From Neofusicoccum parvum (taxonomy: Eukaryota; Ascomycota; Dothideomycetes; Botryosphaeriales; Botryosphaeriaceae), in assembly GCA_020912385.1 (NCBI GenBank), contig CP087211.1:2294001-2358000 (forward strand): a stretch of 64,000 nt of DNA. The letters run 5' to 3'. Each line of letters starts with the position of its first letter. Position 1 is the first letter of the stretch. Positions 55,978-64,000 of the stretch are shown piece by piece. The translations under genes were made by a program, and so were the position numbers. A model generated the notes under the pieces. It did not search any database, was not told the DNA's origin, and saw nothing but the letters and a program-made list of their open reading frames with translations.

Positions 55978-56021
<44 letters not shown>

Positions 56022-56385
56022 CCCCGGCATGCCGCCTCACCAGGCGTCCGGTGGTCAGCAGTACCGCAATGCCACTGCCATTGCCAACCTGAACCGCTCG
56101 CCTGCTCCAGTCGACTGCCCTGCCTGCGGCGTTCGCGCCATGACCACCACCAGCTTCGAGACTGGTAACACCACCCAGTAAGTTTGCCTTCGTACATTGC
56201 CTGGACATCCATACTAACCTCACTCCAGCGCCTGGGCTTTCGGTGTCTGCATCTGCCTCTGTCTCGGCTGCATTCCCTACATGATGAGCAGCACCAAGGA
56301 CGTCGTCCACAAGTGCGGCAAGTGCGGTGCTATGCTCGCTACCTGGCACCGCTCCGGCAGCACTGAGGTCCACATGCACGCTTAA
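55462..56385 (+). CDS. LITAF-domain zinc-ribbon membrane protein with polyQ
   Basis: Exons 55462-56177 and 56229-56385 (intron 51 nt) give about 290 residues from the ATG in a GCGACCATGG context. N-terminal ~200 residues are Pro/Ala/Ser/Thr-rich and include a direct repeat VPSEQ-VPSEQ-VPSER, then a Gln/Tyr-rich part with a run of about 14 glutamines encoded by nearly pure CAG (55,979-56,019). The C-terminal LITAF module has the two zinc knuckles, CPAC and CGKC, separated by a Cys-rich hydrophobic segment (WAFGVCICLCLGCIPYMM) that inserts as a monotopic anchor into the cytosolic face of endosomal/lysosomal membranes in the family. The C-terminus is EVHMHA. The polyQ length is probably variable between strains. 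Confidence 0.88.
55979..56019 (+). repeat. CAG microsatellite in LITAF-like gene
   Basis: About 13-14 CAG/CAA codons in frame for glutamine, lying between the Tyr/Gln-rich region and the LITAF zinc ribbon. Confidence 0.9.
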
Positions 56386-59300
56386 GCTTTTGTCTCTGGT
56401 TTCTGCGCTGCTCCGGCCTTTGCTTCTTTCAAAAATTAGTCTTTCTTTTTTCTCGTTGATGATATCCTCCTAGTATGGTCTCTTTGGTGGTTCATGGGCT
56501 GGAGTAACGGTGGTTCTGGACGAGCATACGTGTGACAGTAGATGGACCGTATAGCATGGCTGTTATGGGTACTCAGACGAAGATGTCATCTTGTTAATTA
56601 TCTTTCTTCTCACTGTTGCATATCATTGCATGCGCATAGCTGGTTGTTTGCTAGGGCTCTGACTGTACAGATAGACCCAAACCTTGACAATTGTATTTGC
56701 ATTATTGCCGTCTCCTCTGTTCATTTGTCTACACGTGGCCTCTTCTATTTCAAATTTCCCTCGAGGCAACCACCGCATTGTCCCAGTTGGCGCTAAAATA
56801 TCACAGTCCTTGTGGAACTCGATCCCCGCAACTCCACGCTTACGTCATGCCTCCCTCAATCAACCTTCAACGCCACAATGAATCCTCCGGAGCGACTCGA
56901 TCCTTACGACTGGCCAAAACTGCCTCCGACTCCTCATGCGCCGATCCGACCCCAACCGTCGATCAAATCTAACGCGGTTGGCGCCCTGAATATCCTTCTC
57001 CCACGAGGCACGACACGGCAACGACTTCAAGCGACGGTCCTGTCTGTGCTACTGGCTCCCCCGGCTTGCAACGCACATCACGTTGTCCACTTTTGCGATA
57101 TTCGCTGCCTGCTGGGTCGTCGAAGATGTGATCATGCCTCACCTACGGTGCAACTTAACGATGACTCTTTTCGGCTGGAAATCATGAAGACCTTCGTTTT
57201 CCGGTAATGATGCGGCACGGCATAGGGACCTGAACTCGCGGATTCGGCGGATGGAAGCGGAGACTTGGTGGCCCAGCTACCGTAAATTTTGCAAGGGGAA
57301 AGACAGGAAGTATATTCATCCAGTAGCCGGTTCGCTGCCGGCGAAAGCCAAGAGACAATGAGTGGTACGTTGTTGTTTAGTCCTTGTAAAAGGATGGATC
57401 AGTCTGATTGTCACCGATGGAAATTAGGTTATCTTTTAAGCCACGTATCTACGCCGCATCGTCTGCGGATCAATTGGTCAGCAGACGCTACTGCCAGTCT
57501 TCGGAACCGCATCAGCTGTTTGCTCGATCTCGGCGGAGGCGCCTGACTCTGGCGTTCCAACGTTTCCCTGGCATGTGTAAACACATTGTGTAGACTTCAA
57601 AAGTGTTGTAACTCCGTAATATCGTCCTTAGCTGACAACAGAAGCTCTACCTCAGGAGAAAGCTTTCACCAGGCCTGTTGTTTCAGCAATCAATCTAAAA
57701 ATATTGCTTCTATAAGCCTAAGTATCACGGGCACTTCTCCGTCTACTTTCTGGTACCTTGAACGTCTTCGCTCCGGCCTCCTCCTCCACCTCGCAAGACA
57801 GAGCACGCTGTCGTCCCTCCCACCCCTGACTTTCCCACAAGGTTCTTCCAACATCGTAACTTATGAAGCTCAGCGGTAAGGGAAGATGATGCATCAGTTC
57901 ATGTCGAACGGCGCGAGAAAGAATACACCGCTGGTTTTCTCATTGTTGCTACTGAGGTCTGCTATATACGTGTAATGATCGGATTTACGGAAATACGCAT
58001 AATCGGCGTAAATAAAGTGTGTAGGGGTAAGTGTATAGTGCGGTAAAAAGTAAAGAAAGAATATATATATAAGTAAAAGTAAATAAAACACGTGATTACG
58101 GACTAATATAGTTGATAGTTTATTATCTACCGGTTCTAGTGTCTGCTAATCGATCGTAGAAGAATAACTTAATAAGACTCTATCTAACTAATAGTGGTGA
58201 CGGATATTGCTTAGCACTAGGATACTAGAGTGACCGTATATGGATTCTACAAGTGTAAGTACTAGACCTCAAATTATAAGATTTATAGTATTATTAATTC
58301 ATTCGCAGTTTAGCCTTTCCATTAGTATATCTTCGTCATGGTTGCTGGATTTATTTGATGTGATGCTCAGCATTACTTTTAGGGAACGGGATACGAAGGA
58401 AGTAGCTAGAATAGGCAGGTACGTGGATCGCGAGCATAGACCGCGATCCACATAGACCAATCAATCATATACACTCAGCATCAAGCATACGGAACGTGAT
58501 CCACGTCCATGTTGCCCATCAATTACAAAGTGACGATTACGGATATCACTGAAGAAATGAAGGTTCACTGCGGGGATAACACAACCGGAAATAATTTTAG
58601 TTACCGATAGCACCAACTAACTCCACCGACGAGTCGTCGCCTCCAATCTTCTTCTGGATTTATTTCCAAGCTCCCAGTGCGATATGACGTAGTGCTCGAC
58701 AGAGACCAGACTCGAGGAGCTACACCGCTAAAGATGAAGGATTACAAGTAGCTACGCCCTCAGTTCTATACCGTAGTGTGGCTTTCGTGTGCACGTAGCA
58801 CTGGCCAATGTCACCGGACTTGGCGAAGCCACGATGCCAGCATGGCTGTGTTCCTGGTGTCCCTCATAAAAGCACTTTCCCCTGCATCTTCAGTGGCGCA
58901 ATACTCGTCTATCCTTGAGACTTCGGGCAGCGAATGAAGTAAAAAGAAGAGCTCACTGTGCTTGGTGCCTTCTCGTTCTTGCGTCACTCCAGTACAGGAA
59001 CATGGGCTTCTTTCCCCGCTCCTGACTCCATGAAACTTTTACCACAGTCCCCTTAGCGCGAACGTGAATGTATGAATATCCTCAGCATCAGAGTCCCTTA
59101 ATCGTGAGTATCATAAATGGATTGGTGACTGTGCTGAACGATGTGTTCACAAGTGGCCAAAGCCGTCGCCAGTTCTGACTGGCCGCTTCAACGGAGTGCT
59201 TTCCTGACTATCGATACTCCAAACTCCCAGGAGTGCATGTGCTGGATGGTGCAGGCCATTAACGATCAAGGCCAGGCATACTGAGGACTTACAAGAACCT

Positions 59301-59633
59301 CGGTGCTCGGTTTTATTCTTGAGATAGCGAAGACTGCCATGTGAACTCGAGGTCGAGGCGTCACCATCCCCAACTGCGTCATGGGTTCAACAGATAAGAT
59401 GACAGATGAAAACAGCCAGATGCTTATCCCTCGTATCGAAGAGCCCATTCGGCTCTGATCTATTCTTATCAGTAGTGGTATCATACATACACGCTCCATT
59501 TGAATTTTCCTTGATGCCCTCCCATCACCCCCTTTCTTTAATATCATTCCACTTCAGCAAAATCCCCTGTCCATAAAGCCAGACAACCCCTCAATAACAC
59601 CATTCCGCTCCTCGGCCTAGCCAAGCCTACTCC
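56386..59633. other. gene-poor region with AT-rich relic-like block
   Basis: 3.2 kb between the LITAF-like gene and the end of the kinase gene. A 109-codon frame from 56,878 (MNPPERLDPYDWPKLPPTP...) has no homology I know and is doubtful. From ~57.9 to 58.65 kb the sequence turns AT-rich (TA-rich runs such as 58,060-58,085 and many TAAT/TTAA), then holds a near-perfect hairpin. This looks like an old, mutated repeat (possibly RIP-affected), but no transposase or RT sequence survives. The rest is mixed, with no gene. Confidence 0.45.
58423..58451. repeat. perfect inverted repeat, 10-bp arms
   Basis: GTGGATCGCG (58,423-58,432) and CGCGATCCAC (58,442-58,451) form a perfect stem around a 9-nt loop. 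A related GATCCACGT occurs near 58.50 kb. The arms are GC-rich inside an AT-rich block, as expected of the preserved end or foldback of a degraded element. Confidence 0.85.
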
Positions 59634-61108
59634 CTACACCAACTTCAACGCAAACCCCGCCCCACCCTCCTCCCTCCCCGCGGCAAAAATGCCCGAAAAG
59701 TCCACCTCGCTCCCCTTCCCGCCCAACCTCGGCGCCTCGCCCCTCTCGGGAGCCCTTGGACTGGCGCGCCTCCGCCGGCGCTCCTGGCCGGCCTTGCTCG
59801 GGAAGGTCGGGAACATCTCGGTGGCCTTGGGGCGGGGGTTCTCGGCGAAGTAGGGGTGCTTGAGGACGTCGGCGGCGAGGGGGCGGTCGGCCGGGTTGAG
59901 GGAGAGGAGGGCGGAGAGGAGGGAGGCGCCGGCGGCGGTGAGGAGGGGGAAGCGGCTGCGGATGACGGCGCCGGTGGAGTGCGGGGCGGAGCGAGGGGGG
60001 AGGCGGAGCGACTTGGCGTTGGGGAGGCGCCGGAAGCCGGGCCAGGTCTGCTCCGTGGGGATGCCGCAGAGCTCGAAGATCTGTTGCGGGGCGCTGCGAG
60101 GTTAGTCGGTTTGGGAGTTGGGGGTGGACGGGGCCGGGGACTCGCCTTGGTCAGCTCGTCGACTTCGTTCTTGCCCTGCAGGAGCGGCTCGTTCGTCAGC
60201 AGCTCGCCGAAGATGCAGCCGATGCTCCACATGTCGATGGCGCTGCCGTACTCCTTCGCGCCGAGCAGCAGCTCCGGGGCGCGGTACCACAGGGTCACGA
60301 CCAGCTGGGTCAGGTCCTGGGGCGGCGGGTCGCCGACGTAGCGGGCCATGCCGAAGTCGGCGAGCTTGATCTCGCCGCGGTTGTTCATCAGGATGTTGGA
60401 GGTCTTGAGGTCGCGGTGGAGGATCCAGTGGTCGTGCAGGAAGCCGACGGCCGAGGCCAGCTGCAGCATCAGCGTCTTGACCTCGGACGGCAGGAACGGC
60501 TCGGCCATGTCGTCCTGCAGGGTCTTGAGGTCGTGCTCCAGGAAGTCCATGACCAGGAAGACGTCGTTGAGGGTGTCGCCGACGACGACCTCGCGCAGGG
60601 CGACGATGTGGCGGTGCTGGCGGGCCTCGTTCAGCGTCTGGATCTCGCGCAGGGCGGTGACGGGGAAGCCGTCGTTGAGGTTGTCCATCTTCAGCTTCTT
60701 GAGCGCCACCACCTCGCCGGTCTGCAGCTCGCGGGCGCGCGACACCCAGCCGTACGAGCCCTCCTCGATGTGGTTCAGCCGCTCGAAGTTGTCGACGAGC
60801 CGGCACGGTCCCCAGCCGGGCGCCGCGAAGCGCAGCAGCCGCCGCGGCTTCTTGTCCTGCTGCGCGCCGCCGTCGCTGCTGGCGCCCTCTCCCGGCGGCG
60901 ACACTCGGCGCCTCTTGGCCGGGCGGTCGTGGGCGGCCTGCTGGGCTTCCTGGTCGGCCTTGCGACGCTCCTCGGCGGCGCGGGCCTGCTCCTCCAGCCT
61001 GCGCTGCTTCTCTTGCCTGGCGCGCTTCTTCTCCTCCTTCTCGCGCTTGCGCTGGGCCTCGATCTCAGCGTCGTCCTCGTCGTCGGCCCATCGCGACTGT
61101 CCGGCCAT
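59634..61108 (-). CDS. CDK11/PITSLRE-type protein kinase (Ppk23-like)
   Basis: Exons 61108-60146 and 60080-59634 (minus strand) give about 469 residues. The N-terminal ~100 residues are a Lys/Glu/Arg-rich helix (EAQRKREKEEKKRARQEKQR) plus an NLS-like PAKRRR. Kinase domain: P-loop GSYGWV (117-122), VAIK-type Lys in VALKK (137), cyclin-binding helix PVTALRE (149-155, the PITSLRE/PSTAIRE position), HRDLK (231-235), DFG (251-253), activation loop ending TLWYRAPEL, and after the intron IFELCGIPTEQTWPGF and LSLNPADRP. All catalytic residues are intact. CDK11-family kinases act in transcription, splicing and cell cycle with L-type cyclins. The intron (60145-60081, 65 nt) starts GCGAGT, not GT; with its GACTAAC branch motif and CAACAG end it is a GC-AG intron, and only this choice restores the kinase C-lobe. 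I start at 61,108; an upstream in-frame ATG (61,450) lies inside the opposite gene. Confidence 0.9.
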
Positions 61109-61296
61109 GGTGGATTGGCGTTGGGGGCGAAGCGAGCGTGGGGCGGGTCGGTGGTGGCAGTGGGCGGGCGATGGTGATGATGGCGGCGGAGGTGCTGGAG
61201 CTCCGCCGGCGCCGCGGGAAACTTTCCTCAGCTTCGCCGCATCCACCTCCGCCCAGATGCTCCGCGACAGCTCGCCCCGCAACCCTCCCCGCCACC
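61109..61296. promoter_or_regulatory. shared divergent promoter, CDK11-type kinase / NDUFAF7
   Basis: Only 188 bp separate the two start codons, so both promoters must overlap. The region is GC-rich with no TATA box. The plus-strand start has a GCCACCATGC context. Confidence 0.7.
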
Positions 61297-63064
61297 ATGC
61301 GCCCCTGCGCGAGACTGCCGTCGCGCATCCTGGGTCGCTCTGCACCCCGCCAGCTCTATGCACCCCGCATAAGCTGTGTCGCCGCGAGATGGTCGTCGAC
61401 AGACTCGCCGGCTGAAGGCCGCAAATGGTCGACGCCGCTGGCGAAGACATTGACCGAAGCCATCACCGTACGGCTGCCCCAATTGCTCTCCGCTGAAGCC
61501 GTACCAGCGACGCTGACTACCTGCAGACCACCGGCCCGGTGCCCGTCGCAGCGTACATGCGTCAAGTCCTCACCGCGCCCGACAGCGGCTACTACACATC
61601 GCGACCCGAAGGCGGCGACCAGTTCGGACAGAAGGGCGACTTCATCACCTCCCCCGAGATCTCGCAGATATTTGGAGAGCTTGTCGGCCTGTGGGTCGTT
61701 GCCGAGTGGATGATGCAGGGCAGGAAGAGCGAGGGAGTCCAGCTGGTCGAGGTGGGCCCGGGCAGAGGCACATTGATGGATGACATGCTGAGGGTACACC
61801 CCAATTGCGGCCGCCATTGCACCTCTGGATACTCACGCCATACAACAGGCCATCCGGAACTTCAAGTCGCTATCCTCGGCCATTGAGACGGTCTACCTCA
61901 TCGAGGCAAGTCCAACGTTGCGCGCTGCCCAGCACAAGCTGCTCTGCGGCGATGCTCCGCTGAAAGAGACGGACATCGGCCACGAGAGCACCAGCAAGTA
62001 CGCCAACTTGAAGGTCGTCTGGTCCGAGGACATTCGGCTAGTGCCCAAGGGTGTGTTCTCCCATCCCACCTTCTTCCAGAGAGCACCATAAATTGACAAC
62101 CTCAGACGCCACCAAAACACCCTTCATCGTCGCCCACGAATTCTTCGACGCCCTCCCCATCCACATCTTCGAAAGCGTCGCACCCCCACCACCCAGCACC
62201 ACGCCCACCCCAACTCCCTCCCCGGATCTCACCAACCCCGCCTCCATCGCCGCCGCCGCTGCCCGCCAACAGCAACACCGCGTGCAGAAAACCAACGAGT
62301 GGCGCGAGCTCCTCGTCTCGCCCGTCCCGCCCAACTCCACGCACGCCTCTCTCAACACGCCCCTCTCCCTACGCGCCCACACCCCTGTCCCAGACTTCCA
62401 GCTCACCCAGAGCAAGGGCCCCACCCCGCACAGCATGTACCTCCCGCACACCTCGCCGCGCTACGCCGCGCTGCTCCAGCACCCAGGCTCCGTCATCGAA
62501 ATCTCGCCCGAGTCGGCCGCCTACGCTGCCGACTTCGCCACGCGCATCGGCGGGGCGGCATCATCCACCGTCACGCCCAAACCCGGCGGCGCGCCTCCTC
62601 CCGCACCCAAGCCGAAGGAGGAGCCCTCGGGCGCGGCGCTGATCCTGGACTACGGGCCGTCGGCCACGATCCCGACCAACTCGCTGCGCGGCATCCGGCA
62701 CCACCGCGCGGTCAGCCCGTTCGCGCTGCCGGGCGCGGTCGACGTCAGCGCGGACGTCGACTTCGTGGCGCTGGCCGAGGCGGCCATCGACGCCAGCCCG
62801 GCCGTCGAGGTGCACGGCCCGGTCGAGCAGGGCGCGTTCCTGGAGGCCATGGGGCTAAGGGAGAGGGCGAAGATGCTGGTGCGGAAGGGCGGCGGCGATG
62901 GCGACGACGAGTTCAGGGAGAGGGTCGAGAGGGCGGCGGAGCGCCTGGTCGATCGCGGCCCCAATGGGATGGGCAGGCTGTACAAGGCGCTGGCTATCGT
63001 GCCGCATTGGGCCGAAAAGCCTGGGAGGAGGCCGGTGGGGTTTGGTGGCGATGTGAGGGTTTGA
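61297..63064 (+). CDS. NDUFAF7: complex I assembly arginine methyltransferase NDUFAF7 (MidA)
   Basis: Exons 61297-61467, 61527-61793, 61849-62050 and 62106-63064 join in frame to about 532 residues. Mitochondrial methyltransferase that dimethylates an arginine of the complex I 49-kDa subunit (NDUFS2) during assembly, as established for the animal enzyme. An Arg/Ser/Ala-rich N-terminus (MRPCARLPSRILGRSA) fits a matrix-targeting signal. Family motifs: PVPVAAYMRQVLT, GDFITSPEISQIFGELVGLW, SAM-binding LVEVGPGRGTLMDDML, VYLIEASPTLRAAQ, and FIVAHEFFDALPIHIFE in exon 4; then LILDYGPSAT and ALAIVPHWAEKPGRRPVGF at the end. Exon 4 carries two Pro/Ala/Thr-rich insertions (after FESVAPPPPST and near VTPKPGGAPPPAPKP), expanding the usual ~430-450 residues. 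The sequence is C-rich early and G-rich late in exon 4. Confidence 0.93.
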
Positions 63065-64000
63065 GTGTGAGGTGGGTTGAGGGGGGTGTAATTATGTACA
63101 GTGTACTTGTATCATGTGGAACGAGAATCTTGTTCGTGAAGTTTTCAGGCCTCCTGATCCTGCTTGCCTGAGGCGTGTTCTGCTCTGCTGCCTCGGCTGG
63201 GTCCTGGGTCACGCTCTTTTTAAAGTCGAACTTTTCCTGGCTCGCAGCCCATTCTGCGCTACCCTTTCGAACCGCTTTGACTCAGGAATTTCACTTCATC
63301 AGCCCACTGCCACAAATGGGTTAAGGCGCATATGACTCGGTGCGGTCTCGTGGCTGCTGTCCGAACCACTCGCCTCCGACTGGTGACACTTTTCACCCAG
63401 ATGTCTGAGCCGTCGCCTCAGCAGCACCGAAGCTGGGTGTAGATACCCAGCAGCATGCATGAGTGCTGAGCGGCGCCATCATGCCGAATTTCTGCACAGC
63501 TGTATCAGAGCCTCCTGCCGAGACCTTCGGTGTTTACTTCTTCTGCCAACGTGAAGAGGAAGCTCCAGGAACGGGGAAGTCATGTGATGTTTTGAAAGCT
63601 TGAGGCAAACCGAGTTCTTCATCGGCTCCGAATCTGACCAGGGCCAAAGCCGTATAATTGGTCGAGTGTGGTGGCTGGAAGTGGAGGAGGCTGGGTATTC
63701 GTGTTTTTATGAGAGAGAGAGAACGGAAGGAGGTTCGGTTGCACGGGATGGCGGTTTGGAACCATTGTCTGCCGTGCGTGATTGCGGCATGTAGGTGCTC
63801 AGCTGTTCCTATCGTCACCGAGGGCAGGTAATCACGCGTGCTGAGCATGAGGCTGCCGTAGCAGAAGGGAAGGGTGTTGAAAACTTGAAATTAAGCTCCC
63901 ACACCCGGCCGCCTCAATCTCGAGGCTTATATTTACGGCACGCATTAAAGAGCTCCCATCTTGAGCTAAATACGGCTATTCAACAACCTTACTACTTCCT
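63065..64000. other. right-edge intergenic stretch
   Basis: About 940 bp after the NDUFAF7 gene. It contains its 3' UTR and a GA-rich run near 63.71 kb. The open frames are short and without recognisable domains. Nothing further is seen. Confidence 0.5.

Noticed and set aside
56878..57207. 109-codon frame (MNPPERLDPYDW...)
   Set aside because: Good ATG and initially protein-like, but short, unrecognised and in a gene-poor, repeat-like region; not called as a gene.
61109..61450. N-terminal extension of the CDK11-type kinase to the ATG at 61,450
   Set aside because: The extension is antisense to the first exon of NDUFAF7 and lacks kinase-family sequence; 61,108 gives the expected charged N-terminus.

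Overview
The window is nuclear DNA of a filamentous ascomycete (Pezizomycotina, probably Dothideomycetes, not resolved further). The evidence is monocistronic genes on both strands, short introns of about 50-65 nt with CTAAC/CTGAC-type branch sites, and fungus-specific families: CFEM, Zn(II)2Cys6 regulator, PTH11-like rhodopsin domain, Dur3-type urea permease and mannitol-dehydrogenase-type SDR. Exon structures were rebuilt by hand by joining reading frames across GT-AG sites; all junctions given keep frame unless stated.

Layout. 0-2.9 kb: nothing recognised. 2.9-9.4 kb: rhodopsin-domain membrane protein (+), a disordered 630-residue protein (-) and glucosidase II beta subunit (+). 9.4-15 kb: gene-free, with GC-rich blocks. 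15-19 kb: a 1,353-residue disordered Ser/Pro-rich protein (+). 19-25 kb: gene-free. 25-28.7 kb: Dur3-type urea permease (+) with an unusually long 1.36 kb last intron. 30.8-32.8 kb: ricin-B-like lectin membrane protein (-). 34-37 kb: Upf1-like SF1 helicase (-). 37.8-39.7 kb: cyclin-D1-binding-protein homologue (+) converging on a CFEM/GPI protein (-).

41.9-51.7 kb is accessory: a Zn2Cys6 regulator, a copper amine oxidase cut off before its cofactor tyrosine, a 2-oxoglutarate/Fe(II) oxygenase with no visible start codon or AG acceptor in intron 1, an intact SDR, an intact maltose-type O-acetyltransferase and an N-terminally truncated amino-acid permease. I read this as a partly decayed amine/amino-acid utilisation or small-molecule cluster; its joint function is inference.

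52.3-63.1 kb returns to housekeeping genes: a TMEM135-like membrane protein (-), a LITAF-like zinc-ribbon protein with a polyQ tract (+), a gene-poor partly AT-rich stretch with likely repeat relics, a CDK11-type kinase (-) with a GC-AG intron, and the complex I assembly methyltransferase NDUFAF7 (+); the last two share a 188 bp divergent promoter. No rRNA, tRNA, CRISPR or intact transposon was recognised.
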